A DNA stretch of 64,000 nucleotides. It comes from Endothia cerciana. Taxonomy: Eukaryota; Ascomycota; Sordariomycetes; Diaporthales; Cryphonectriaceae. The stretch is taken from positions 1,674,001 to 1,738,000 of the forward strand of contig JALRMH010000001.1 in the NCBI GenBank assembly GCA_026119935.1. Direction: 5' to 3'. The position numbers and the translations under genes were made by a program. Below, piece after piece: positions 10,531 through 21,803 of the stretch. Under the pieces are notes generated by a model. That model made no database searches. It had not been told where the DNA came from and saw only the letters and a program-made list of their open reading frames with translations. The first letter of the stretch is position 1; each line of letters opens with the position of its first letter.

Positions 10531-12425
10531 ATGGATCTAGGCCGTGACCGTCTGATCTCGGCGCGCGAGGTCGAGGGCCTCGTCGCGGATGGACATCTCA
10601 TCGTCATCTATGAGGGGCTTGCCCTGAAGCTCGACAGCTGGCTCGAGAAACACCCAGGAGGACACCTTGCCATCCACCACGTGGTTGGCAGGGACGCCAC
10701 AGACGAGATAAATGCGTAAATCTTCCCAACTTCCCAGTCCACCCACCCTCTCTCCTCTTCTCATACCCAGGGGTCCTGACCATTCTGCAGGTACCATTTC
10801 GACAAGACACTGCGCCTCATGAAGGCCTTCCGCGTTGGACGGGTCCAGCTGCCATGGACGAATCTCGTACCGCCCATTCAGGGAGGCGCTCACCGCAAGC
10901 TCGGCGAAAAGGTGGATGACGACATCGAGGTGGACCTTGACCCTATTGCGGATTCGACCACGGGGGACAGTACTGAGGTCTCGTCACTGTTCAGCGTCCA
11001 GCGCGACCCACTGAGCTCTGACGAGGACGAGCCGGAGCCCGTTGCATCCAGTGGGGGCGAAAAGATGATCGACACGGGCTGTGTATTGCCATCGACGTGT
11101 CGTCTCAGGATCAAACCCACTTCGCCCGAGACTGTGGACCCAGCCGTGCTGAGTCCTCTAGCCACGGAGAGGCTCTCTCGCGGGGCCTACACGGCGGCCA
11201 TGGAGCACAAGGAAATCGCGGACGGTATTAGGAGCTACCCTTCGCTGGACCAGGAGACCCAGGATGCCATCCGCAGAGAGTACCGCGCCCTCCACAAGCT
11301 CGTGCAGGAGCAGGGGCTGTACAAGTGCCGTTACTCTGCGTACGGCAAGGAAGCCATCCGCTACGCGATGATATTTGGTGCCTTCCTGTACTTCCTCCAC
11401 ATCGGGTGGTACATCCCATCGGCCATCTGCTTAGGCTTGTTCTGGGTACGTCGTCCCCCGACATTCCTGCCGCAGCGCTACGGATAAGCTAACGTCCCAA
11501 CCCAATCACCCAGCAACAAATCATGTTCGTCGCTCACGACGCTGGTCACCGTGGCATCACAGGCGGCTTCATCACCGACACGGTAATAGGCGCCTTCGTC
11601 GGGGACTTCTGCAACGGCCTCTCGATCGGATGGTGGAAGAGCTCACACAATGTCCACCACCTCGTGACAAACATGCCCGAGCACGACCCGGACAACCAGA
11701 ACGTCCCCCTCTTCGCCACGTCGCCCACCTACTTCAAGTCCGTCTTCAGCTCCTTCTACAAGTTCCAGTTCGTATGGGACAAGGTCGCAGACACCCTCGT
11801 GCCCTACCAGAAGTACACTTACTACCCCGTCATGTGCATCGCCCGCTTCAACCTCTACCTGCTGTCGTGGCTGCACCTCCTCTCCCCACGAGCCTCCCAG
11901 CTCGGCTCCGCCTGGTGGACGCGCTACCTCGAGATCGCCTTCATGGGGTGCTTCTGGGCGCTGTTCGGCTACGGCCTCCTCTGGCGCACGCTGCCCGACT
12001 GGACGACCCGCGTCGTCTTCGTCCTCGTCTCGCACGCCGTCACCATGGTGCTCCACGTCCAGATCACGCTGTCCCACTGGGGCATGCCGCACGCGGACCT
12101 GGGCCCGACCGAGTCGTTCCCCCAGCGCCAGCTCCGCACCACCATGGACGTCGACTGCCCCGAGTGGCTGGACTTCGTGCACGGCGGGCTCCAGTTCCAG
12201 GCCGTGCACCACCTCTTCCCCCGCGTGCCGCGCCACAACCTCCGCCGGTGCCAGGCCCTGGTGCGCGAGTTCTGCGCCAGGACCGAGATCAAGTACCAGT
12301 GCCTCGGCTTCGTGGACGGGAACAAGGTCATGCTGACGCGCCTGCAGGAGGTTGGGCAGATGGTGGAGACGCTGGTGCAGTGCTCGACGCATATGGCGGA
12401 GACGGGCCACTATGAGTTGGAGTAG
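10531..12425 (+). CDS. Delta(8)-sphingolipid (long-chain-base) desaturase with N-terminal cytochrome b5 domain (583 aa)
   Basis: ER-membrane enzyme that introduces the 8(E) double bond into the sphingoid base of fungal glucosylceramides. Three exons: 10531-10715, 10791-11445 and 11514-12425. The b5 haem loop HPGGH is at residues 41-45. The three histidine boxes are HDAGH (288-292), HNVHH (325-329) and QAVHH (509-513); the Gln for the first His of box 3 is the hallmark of front-end, b5-fused desaturases. Hydrophobic segments lie just before box 1 and between boxes 2 and 3. An acidic, Ser/Asp-rich insert (about residues 90-160) separates the b5 part from the desaturase core. Length fits fungal members (about 560-590). 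The leader upstream is CT-rich, as in well-expressed fungal genes. No other sphingolipid gene is adjacent. Confidence 0.95.
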
Positions 12426-13251
12426 CTACACAAGACCTGGGAGGCGTGCGGCATCTGTTATCGAGAAGGTGGTGGGAGGCACCGCCCGGAGGGACACCGG
12501 CTGTAAGAGAATTACAGAACACTGTAACAAGATACCCATTTCGTTCTTTTCCTCATTGTTTCATTGGTTCGCTGCCCTTCTACCAGCCGTGGCATGTCTG
12601 CAGGTTATGGTCCAGAAGACCCGGGAGTTCGGGAATAGTATCATGATAATTGAAGTTCATCTGCAACATCAAGTTTGCAAGCATCTGGCCATCATACAAG
12701 ACACAAAGTGTTTTCTTTCAGGCTCGATAGACACATTGTTGTAACCTGTAGTCAATAATAAATTCCACAGATGCGGGGCTGGTAAGGACAAAGAGAAAAC
12801 CGTCATCAATGCTATCTGCTCCCTTGCCGGAGACCCAAGGGCTCTCTGTCTATTGATTACATGGCCGTATTTGTCTCATCGATTTCACCCTGATGTCCCC
12901 CGTGTCCTCCACCGCTTTTAGCAAAGTCGCTGCGGTTTCCCCGTGAGGCTGACGATGGCCAAGGAGGCGTGCTTTGTTCTCCTCGGGACCGAAGACCATG
13001 ATTTGCGGAATATCAGCCGCGCGGTATAGTGCCAACGCGTGTTTATCGAAAGCTTAATCGACGAATCAGAGACAAGGCACCATTCCGCATCCTGTCATAT
13101 GGAGAGTTCCAGTACCTCTGTCCCATTCCCTCTCGAGCACTGCGGAACGGAATCCAGCCGTCGATTCCTCGAACGCTAAACTCCGCTTTCGCCGGGTCCA
13201 GTCTTTATTGACTGCCCGTTGCGGCAGCCTGGCCACTTGACCTCGGCCCCC

Positions 13252-13288
<37 letters not shown>

Positions 13289-13696
13289 TCGTAGACGTTG
13301 GGCTAGTGTCTTCAGCTTGATATTTGTAATCTTCTGCGGTATTTGACGGCGGACAATGGTACGTAGAGGGAGGATGACAATATGTGCGGCATGCGAGCGC
13401 TAAAAGGATGGCCATCCCCCAGTGCCCGACTAGGAATGATGGTGGCTATATAGCTAGCTGCGTAGAGGCCAGTCTCTCACATGCGGTTCGTCCGCAAGCG
13501 TCAAGAGGACGGACCAAGCGCGGCGCGACAGCTAACTTGAGTAGGTCAGCTGAAAGCTACACGCACTTGGCAGCCGGTGCCAATACTACAAAGCTTGTGA
13601 GCTGCTGAATATTGCGGAGCCTTTTGCTCCTCTGACGAGAATGCATCATTCACCTTCTCAAGACCGTGTCGAGAGGCCGCCGAGTTGGCTTCGATC
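12426..13696. other. Intergenic region with (CCG)n
   Basis: 3' flank of the desaturase and 5' flank of the first PTH11-like gene. The only notable element is the CCG repeat at 13254-13288. Short frames on both strands show no recognisable product. Confidence 0.6.
13254..13288. repeat. (CCG)n microsatellite
   Basis: 35 nt of CCG trinucleotides in non-coding DNA, about 400 nt upstream of the PTH11-like start. Confidence 0.95.
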
Positions 13697-14969
13697 ATGG
13701 CCGACAATATCGTATACGCCATGGATCCGCCACCTGGGGTTTCGCGGGATCCCGGAGCCCCAGCCCATTCAACGGCCCTCATCGCTACCGTTTCGACATT
13801 CCTGCCCCTCGCTGCCGTGGCCGTTGGCATACGACTGTACACGCGAGCCAGGATCACCAGACGAGTTGCAATCGACGACTGTTCGTGCAAAACCATCCGC
13901 CGACGGCCCCATGGCGTGGCAGCCAATAATGCTAATTCCTTCTCCCAGATGTGTTGCTTGGAGCCTTTTTCTTTGGGGCGTTCGTTAATATAGACGCTCT
14001 GGTGCGTAAGTTCCTGACCACAAATTAGCCTTGGGAAGGCATGATAATGGGAGCTTACACCACACGCCCTTCAGTGATCAATTATGGTCTGGGAAAACAC
14101 GTCTGGAACGTCCGACTTGAGCCAGATCTTAATCCAAACTTTTTGCTGAGGGATGTCCTGTTCTCCGTGGCCTTTTTCATAGCCATGGGCTGCGCAAAGA
14201 CTTCGATCCTGCTCCTCTACCTGCGCATATTCACCACGACTGGCATCCAGAGGGTCATCTGGGCCGTGCTCATCTACACGGCCAGCTTCAGCTTCGCGGC
14301 GGCGTTCACGACGCTCTTCTCGTGCAACCCCGTGACTGGATCGTGGGTCCTGAAGGACGGCGAACACATCCACTGCATCGAATCGCAGGCCTTCTATTTC
14401 GCAACCGCGGGGCTCAACATCACGTCCGACCTGATGACCGTGGCCATACCTATCCCCAAGCTCTGCACGCTCCGGATGAACTGGAGGCGGAAGGCCGCGG
14501 CCTCCCTCGCGCTGTCTGTCGGAGGTCTTGTGTGTATCATCTCCATCATCCGGCTGTGGAATCTATACACTTTGCTCATGAATATCGATCTGACATGTAG
14601 GCCCTCCCCCGCCCCCCGCCCCCCAAAACCCGCACGCCTGTTGCTTGGGCTGTAATGAGGCTAACTTGACACTATCCATTAGATAATATCATCACCGCCC
14701 TGATGTGGTGTTGCCTTGAAGTCAACCTCTCCATCATCGGCGCGTGCGCCGCAGCTCTGAAGCCGTTTGTCAAACACATCTTCCCACGCCTTATCGGCTC
14801 GACTAGGTCACCTCCTGGCTATCAGTCCGGGAGAGGCGTCTCCTTACAAGACCGCCCATCCAACAAGACAGGCTCGGCCGGGAATAGAGAAAGCACCTGC
14901 GCCAGTCTCAGAGGCGACAGTCACAACATCTCCAAGGTCCAGACCATAGGCACCAACAGCGAGGGATAG
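13697..14969 (+). CDS. PTH11-like / fungal rhodopsin-domain integral membrane protein (about 356 aa)
   Basis: Seven-helix plasma-membrane protein of the broad family that includes the Magnaporthe PTH11 receptor; most members have no known ligand. Proposed exons are 13697-13880, 13949-14005, 14054-14596 and 14693-14969. The first, second and fourth joins are guided by the family motifs; the exon 2/3 join is less certain, because several short donor/acceptor pairs keep frame (a 48-nt intron with a CTGAC branch-like site is preferred). Visible signatures are an N-terminal helix followed by RLYTRARITRR, the IDDYVLLGA segment, YGLGKHVW, the helix FFIAMGCAKTSILLLYLRIF, CNPVTGSW in the extracellular loop, SDLMTVAIPIPKL, and LSVGGLVCIISIIRL. 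The C-terminal 75 residues are polar and Ser-rich. No CFEM cysteine domain precedes the helices. It shares its family with the gene at 20238-21803. Confidence 0.82.
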
Positions 14970-16279
14970 AGCACGGGAAGCCCCGGCGCCCTCAAGACGA
15001 CCGGGGTCGTATCTGCGAACCAGTCCCGCCGCACGACCCTGAAGCAGACATGATTGACTTGATGATAGTGGGGGGGCCTGCATCGCAATGGTATCAAAAG
15101 ATTTGTCGCAGCCCTCGGAATGGGGTGGGCGCCCCCAGCTGAAAGGGAATGATTTGTGGGTCTATATAGACTGCTATAGAGATTGAGCCTCGTATAGAAG
15201 ATTTACACAAAAACATAGTTTGCGCGGACTACAGATTCTTCACCTCGCGACCCCTGTGTTCGGATGATAGCAAGCGACTTGACTTTATGATCTCGGGGGA
15301 TCAGCTTCTCCCGACTCTGGTGTCCTTGCGATGAAGGCGTCAAAGTCCTTGCCTGCTCCAGCATGCCAGAAGCAAGCACAGCTCTACCGCTACTCGAAGG
15401 GCCAGAGAAGAACAGATTTCTACTACGTTCCACGCCTTTTATTGACGACGCAAAGAGGAGGACTTGTTGTGCAGCATGACAAGCGCGCCAGAGACCATAA
15501 TCTTCATAAGTACAGCTCAGGGCGGATGACGTGCCAGGGGAGTTGTACAACGACTCCCTTTCGTATCCTCCCTCGAGGTAGCAGTCCATCAGATACATGT
15601 CTCCAGTATAGCGGATTGACCATTGCCAATTCTCTCTCTCAGCCACATGTGCGCCGCGTCTGGAAAACGGAATCTGCTCCCAAGACACGGATGTGCCAGC
15701 GGTGATAGCAATCACCGCAGGCGCCTTTTGGTCTAAATTAGCCTGCGTGATTCGGGGTGAGTAGACTAGTCGAGAAGCGCCTTCTCGGCTGCCATTATTG
15801 ATGGTTCATCACAAAGCTACAGAGCATAAGTTCCTAAGCTCGCGGCCCGCGTCGAACCAGCCGTCGAGTAATCTTATCATGCAGAGGCAGCATGAGCGGT
15901 AGACGCGGGTACGCGGACTCATCGTCGAAATCTTATATTGGCTACCTAGGTGTCCTTGTGATCCCCTTCCCATATCAAGATAGGAAGCCGTATATCTTCG
16001 CTAAAGGGAGGAAAGCAAAGAAAGGTGCCGACGGTCAGGTAGCGAGATTCATGGACTTAAATCAGGGCAGATCGGTCGTCTTGCAACACGAACAGACTAT
16101 GTAAGGATTAACAGCGGTTATCATTATCAAGAACCCCACCAATCTAGGCAAACACGTACGGGTTTCGTGCGAGGTGCAACTTCACATATGATTATATCGA
16201 GGTAACTGTTCATTCATTTGCAGAATCTTTGGCGTATTGCAGATTGAATGCTATACACCGAAGAGATGCTTCTTGCGCA
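14970..16279. other. Intergenic region with one weak long frame
   Basis: Convergent 3' flanks of the PTH11-like gene (+) and the BBE oxidase (-). More AT-rich than the flanking genes. It contains an open frame on the minus strand from about 15805 to 15203 without a good ATG (listed separately). Nothing else is supported. Confidence 0.55.
15203..15805 (-). pseudogene. Possible coding remnant, open frame without convincing start
   Basis: A frame of about 200 codons stays open on the minus strand. Its first part (ITQANLDQKAPAVIAITAG, then SVSWEQIPFSRRG and YMDCYLEGG-like segments) has a protein-like composition, while the distal part does not. No in-frame ATG lies near the beginning; the first plausible one is internal. 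I do not recognise the family. It may be a decayed gene, an exon of an unmodelled gene, or chance. Confidence 0.2.
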
Positions 16280-18124
16280 TCACGACTTGCACATCCGTCC
16301 GTCCCCAGCGACCGCCCAAGAATCACTTCCCACTGCTACATCACAGTAGAACAGGCCCTCCGGGTCCCACTTCTCCTTGATCGACAGTAACTTGTCGTAA
16401 TTTGCTCCGTAGAAATCCTCCTTCCAGTTTGGCTGTCTGAAATCGGCCTCATTGATGTATGCGCCGGAACCTGGGGTTGCTTCTTCGATAGTCGGATCAA
16501 GCGTGTAGGTGATGAGGTCTTGCTCCTCAAACACGTCACTCCAAGGGTCTGTATAGCTGAAAGGGACCTCAAGGGAGACGGAGACAATGGCGTCGCGCCA
16601 AGCAGGAAGCACAGCATTATCGCCGCCGAAAGATCCGACGTTGGTGCCGACACCGATGAAGATGGCCCCATCCTCGGCGAGAACGCGGGAAGCGGCAGAG
16701 AAGTCGCTGCTGGTTATCTGGGAACGCGGGATGAGACGGCCACCAAATTGGGCGGTGCCGACCTCGATCCAGCCGTCGGGGAGCGGTCCCCAATAATAGT
16801 TGTAATGCTCTTCATAGGTCGTATATTCGGTGTAGTTGACGCTGTAAGTCAGGTTTAAGCCGTCGAGGCTATTTAGCAGCGGCACCACAGCCGTTTCAAG
16901 CTCGTCTTGAGTTGTATTGAACGCGGTCAAGGCCGATATTTCGATGTAGTCGGTGGTAAAGTAATATATCACCATCGATCCGAAGTCAACAAGGCCTGGA
17001 AGCGCACCATGGAACGCGTCAATGGCGTTGTAGACGCTTTGGGTGGAGTTGCCGTTGGCTGTCTTTTCGACGATTAATCTCAGTCCACTAGTCACAGCAT
17101 CTGGGTAGGTCTTGACGGTCATAGACGTGACGACTCCATAATTCCCTGGACCTCCTCCGCTGCATACATAGGGTGAATCAGCGAAGCTCACTGCAGTCAG
17201 CAAAACAAGGGATGACTAACCTCAGAGCCCAGTAGAGATCGGTGTTGTTCGTCTTCGAGGCGGTGACGAACTCACCTGAGGCTGTGACAACTTCAAATGA
17301 GAGAGTCTGGTCCGCTCCCAAGCCGAAGTTGGTGCTGAGTGCTGAGTGCCCGCCGCCCTGAGTATAACCCCCAACAATTCCCACAGTTGGGCATTCTCCC
17401 GTGATTCCCACGCGGCCGAGAGCTGCTGCAGCCTCAAGCAACTCGAAACCTTGGATGCCCGCCCCCAACTTGAGCGCCGTACCTGTGAAGTCTGTGTCAT
17501 TCCACTGAAGCGGAGTGACGTCCTTCAGGTAGTGAGTCCAGACAGCCAGCGACCCGGCGCCAGTGGAGCGGCCGAGGTAGTCGTGGCCAGTATTCCTGAT
17601 GATCAAGCGGACGTTTTGATCCTGGGCAAACTTGACTGCAGCGATGATGTCGTCGGGGCCACTGGCATTTACGGCGTACAGAACATAGTTGCCAAGCTCG
17701 CAAGGTCGCTCGCGCGGAGTCCAAGGGTCACAGCTCTGGTTGGCAAAGAAGGGTGCCATGACGGAGGAACTCGAGTTCATGCTGGATGATATACTAGGTC
17801 AGCGCAGAGCGTCATTTCACCACCCATCTATTGCACATACTGGATACCTGGCGAAAGCCACTGGCTTTGCAGGTATGCGCACTCCTCCTCATCATAATAG
17901 GGGTCATGACAAGGAGAGCCGAGCGGGATCGTGGCCACGAGCCGGCCCCCGACTGTGGCGTTGAGAGATGACCATTGTGTCTCAGAAGGCCAGCAGCTGT
18001 CTCCTGGGAAGCATTTGCAAGTTGTATTGGAACTGCTCCACAGATGCATGGGCCGCTGACCGCTGAAAGAGGCGGCCGCAGCCGAGCCGCTCAACAATAC
18101 TGAAACGAGAGCTAGGAGCCGCAT
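16280..18124 (-). CDS. Secreted FAD-linked oxidase, berberine-bridge-enzyme family (578 aa)
   Basis: PCMH-type flavoprotein oxidising alcohol, sugar or alkaloid-like substrates with O2; the substrate is not predictable here. Three minus-strand exons, 18124-17841, 17793-17221 and 17159-16280, sum to 579 codons. The signal peptide is MRLLALVSVLLSGSAAAASF. The FAD domain shows TGHDYLGRSTG with His about 165, and GECPTVGIVGGYTQGGGHS with Cys about 229. These are the His and Cys positions that carry bicovalent FAD in BBE enzymes. SGGGPGNYGVVTSM follows the second intron. The C-terminal BBE motif appears as NYDKLLSIKEKWDPEGLFYC. Several N-glycosylation sequons (NTT, NAT, NST, NQS, NGS, NYT) fit secretion. 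Such oxidases occur both in secondary-metabolite clusters and alone as secreted enzymes; no cluster partner is evident nearby. Confidence 0.93.
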
Positions 18125-20237
18125 ATGAATCTCGGATCTTGGTACTACTGTGGGGGTGGGCTGGACTTCGGATCCGCGGGCTGATGCTGTGTCACACAAC
18201 TTCGAAGGAGTTAAGTCGAAGTTGACGGTGGTCTGGCTCGCCAAAGTTGGGACGAAGTGACGGGAGGTAGAAGCACTCCCACCGGTGGCGTAGCTGCGCT
18301 ACACCAAGCCTGCATTCGGTAGGGAGGCCAACTGATCGACACGGTTTATACATGAGAGGGCCAACTGGTCCGGAAGACTCGGCAGATGGGATCGAATTCG
18401 CCTGAGCCAAATTCATGGTTCCTTGAAATTATTTGGTCTGTGTAACTGCAGGCGGAAATAGTACCTTGGTGAATGCTGGCCAGCATACTATACTCCAACC
18501 CCAGACACATACTAGAGTGGAGTACCTCCTCACCTCTAAAGAACATGCCGCCCTAACAACGGCATGTTCCGTCAGTGGATTACAGGATTGAAAGCCTAGA
18601 ACTCCGCGCAAGCCTCATCTTCAAAGGAGAAATTTCAGGCCAATCCCCGCCGTCAATAGGCTATCCTGATTTTGCGGATAGTAAGGTCAATTTGGCAAAG
18701 ACGACAAGATTGCCGCATTATCTCTACTAGAGTGCCAACACTATGATCAAGCTGCAAAGGCCCCCCCGAGAGCGGAAGGTTTGCAATGCTGTGCTACAGG
18801 TTATCAAAAGAATGTGAGGAATACACCTAGCTCTATCACCACTGGATGGACATCGATCCGCAACGGTTCACGAAGTAGGAACATCTGAAATGCTCCTTTG
18901 TAAACCGACTGAACGGTGACGCATATAACACCAAACCGCGGCATTCCAGCCAGGGCCAGTCCTTTGGTTTGCCTGCTGATATGGTCGGTGGGGACGAGGA
19001 AAAGTCCGAATGCTATTCGTTCCCTCGATTTAGACAAGTGACCAATCCGGTCAAGATCCTCGTGAGCCAGACCGCGGCAGGTCCACAAAGGGGTAGGAAA
19101 TACAGTATAATCATTTACCAGCAGGCTGGCAGGCTGGTCTCAGGTGGGCCTACAGGTCGTTGCAGATCTGTGCGGAGGAGTGATCCTGCGAATCGTGTTC
19201 ACCCTTTTGGTGTGTCCGACAGCCAGCCAGCCAGCCGGAGAAAAGAGGCCGCTCGTTAACACGTGCGAGGCTTCTAGGTATTACAGGAAGTCGGTCAACA
19301 TAAAGGTGGCAAGGCTCATGTCTAATGTTCGTCGGTGGATATCACGCGTAACCTGCGACTCCTGTACTAAAATCTAGATCAGACTAGCATGATGCTCCCA
19401 TGCCATGAGGATTGGTCCCAAGATATGAACCAACCAACGACGCGGACTTTAATGGATCCCATTCTTTCGTGGGGTCCAATTTCAAGGGCGTATAGTGTTG
19501 AGAGGACAAGGTACTGACTGGGTGGCGTGGGGATGCGAGCTGTAATCCGTATAGAGCTGACCGGTCTGCCGGTATATGTACATAACAATCCCTTCCCTCC
19601 GATCAGGGAAGCGACCGGCCCCATGCTTGAGCGGTCAGCCGAGATGCCGCAATATCCATAGCCTCCTTGTTTATAGGTGCTAGGGATCCCAATTATTGCC
19701 TTGAGGAACATCACAACTTCACAAAGGTTGCGAGGGGTCATGATCCTGTTGCAGCGGGTGTTCGAACAGGTCAAATTCTGTACGATAATCCTTACCCAAA
19801 CCAGTACTTTTAGCCCCCATGTACTCTGGTAGTCATACCGTAGGGTGGCAGGCTAGGATTGACCGATGCTACATGATATCCTGCATCGTCCATACGGACC
19901 AGGGAGCTTTGTAAGGCGTGACATCAAATTTGAATTCAAACCCCAATCTGATGCGAAACAAAAACCCATGCTCCGAGGGCGTAAGCCTATGAGTGTGACA
20001 CCTCTGCCTTCACGGGGGGAAGGGGGTGTTATGGTCTGGACCGAAGACAGATTTATGGCAGTATTCCTTCAACCGGATCCCTTGTCATCATTTCTTGAAC
20101 TTTGCTGTGGACCTTAAAACTGATATTCGCTGCCTTCGAAGTTGCAACGTCTATGTTCCTCATTTTCTATGCTTCTCACCCGACTCCGTGCTTCCATTCG
20201 TAGGTCGATTCCCCACCGCTGATCTCTACCAGGCAAC
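18125..20237. other. Divergent intergenic region between BBE oxidase and second PTH11-like gene
   Basis: 2.1 kb that must contain both promoters. It holds a perfect hairpin at 18541-18569 about 420 nt upstream of the BBE start and is otherwise moderately AT-rich. Frames on either strand lack family motifs. Confidence 0.55.
18541..18569. repeat. Perfect 10-bp inverted repeat with 9-nt loop
   Basis: GAACATGCCG (18541-18550) and CGGCATGTTC (18560-18569) are exact reverse complements. It sits in the divergent promoter region between the BBE oxidase and the second PTH11-like gene, so a palindromic regulator site is possible. The half-site contains no CGG triplet in the classic Zn2Cys6 inverted spacing that would be diagnostic. 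Confidence 0.75.
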
Positions 20238-21803
20238 ATGGGTTGGGTATTCAATGCCCCCAGCGACACGTCGACATGGGGGCCCCAAATCGTTGCCATT
20301 GCCGCGACGTTCACGGGCTTCTCTCTGATCATTGTCTGTATGAGAGTATATGTCAGAGCCCACTTGATCCACGCCATGGGGCCAGGTAAGTCCGTGGTGC
20401 TCCTTTTCCGTCAGTCAAAGCTCAGCTAAAATATTCTCTAGATGATTGGCTTCTACTTCTCGGCTGGGTAGAACTCCCTTCCACACGACAGGAAGAGGAA
20501 TGTGGTCCATTCTAACATTTCGCAACAGTTTGGAATCTGTGGCTACGCAACATGTACAATCATCCGTAAGCTCGACCACGCTCATTCATTATAGCTCTAA
20601 TAGAAGGTAATAACATGTGCTAGAAACCAAATGGGGACTCGGAGTTACCAATATCGATGACATGCCTACCGAAAATATCAGAAATTTTCTGTTGGTAAGT
20701 TTTCCGTTCCTTAACCAAGATGGAGAACCCCAACCGAAGGTGGTCCTAACGATGCTGACTTGACTAGATAGAGTATATCGGCTCACCGCTGTAGGATCGC
20801 CTCAGACTTCTATACATATCATACCGTTTGCCTCTGATCAATGCATACTTTAGTTATGTCTGTTGCCTCTACGGCTTCAAGTTCAGTCTCCTGTTGTCGT
20901 ACCTACGATTCATCCCAGCTGGTCCGTGGAGAGTTGTGACGATCGGTATGGCAGTAGCCGTTACCATGGCGCACATAGCATTTGTGTGTTGCTTTCTCTT
21001 CGGTTGCGTCCCTGTGAGTACTGGAAGCTATTGTATATGTCAATTTTGTACCGGCTAACTGGTCTCAGATCGCCAAATTCTGGGATACCAACATCACCTG
21101 GGGTAGCTGTCTCGGGCTTCCTTTCTACACGGGGTTTTCTGCCCTGACAATTACGTTCGACATCCTCATGTGCGTGAAACATTCCTCAAACGGGAACGGA
21201 TGGGAGGTCCGCTGACCGCCAAATAGCATGCTGCTGCCATTTCCCACATTTTTCAAGACGAAGATCCAAACCCGCAAGAAGGTCGTCCTCTGCGGCCTCT
21301 TCACCCTTGGCGTGTTCATCACCGCCGTGCAGATCGTCCGCTTCAGCTACCTCAGTCAGCTCGTCAACCTGCTCGACTCAGCGAACCCCATCGTCTGGTC
21401 CATCGTCGAAGGCAACCTCGGCATCATAACGACGAGTATCCCCACGCTGGCGCCGCTGATCCGGTACTTCTCGGAGAAGTCGCGCACCGGTGGATATTCT
21501 GGAGATGCAAGATCTGGCAAGTCGGGGCCGGTGGGTGATAGGGCGGCGGCATACGAACTCCATTCGTTCCATGGAGGAATTAGGGGCCACGGCCCCGCAG
21601 TCGCCAGGAATGTTGTGATTACCAGTAACCACAGCGACGATAGCACCGAGCGGATCTATGATCCAGCGCAGACTGGCATCATGAAACGGACGGACGTGCT
21701 GGTGAGCTCAGCGGATGGGCGTGGGAGTGAGCAGTCCGCAGATGATGAACATACTTCGTTAAACATACCCCAAGAACATAATATCGCTCACCCATGCAGA
21801 TAA
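20238..21803 (+). CDS. PTH11-like / rhodopsin-domain integral membrane protein with eight exons (380 aa)
   Basis: Seven-helix membrane protein of the same broad family as the gene at 13697. Exons are 20238-20385, 20442-20467, 20529-20565, 20624-20694, 20768-20790, 20854-21013, 21069-21169 and 21227-21803; the total is 381 codons and every junction phase is consistent. Family signatures appear only after splicing: CMRVYVRAHLIHAMGPDDW, KWGLGVTN, EYIGSPLYVCCLYGFKFSLL, SYLRF, AKFWD in the extracellular loop, FDILIMLLPFPTFFKTKIQ, KKVVLCGLFTLGVF and EGNLGIITTSIPTLAPLIRYF. The cytosolic tail is about 110 residues and Ser/Asp-rich. Internal exons of only 23, 26 and 37 nt explain why little of the 5' half is visible as open frame. 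Ligand and pathway are unknown. Confidence 0.88.

Noticed and set aside
1225..18124. Possible secondary-metabolite cluster (MDR reductase, Zn2Cys6 regulator, BBE oxidase)
   Set aside because: No backbone synthase, P450 or methyltransferase is present and the genes are separated by many kilobases and a sphingolipid housekeeping gene.
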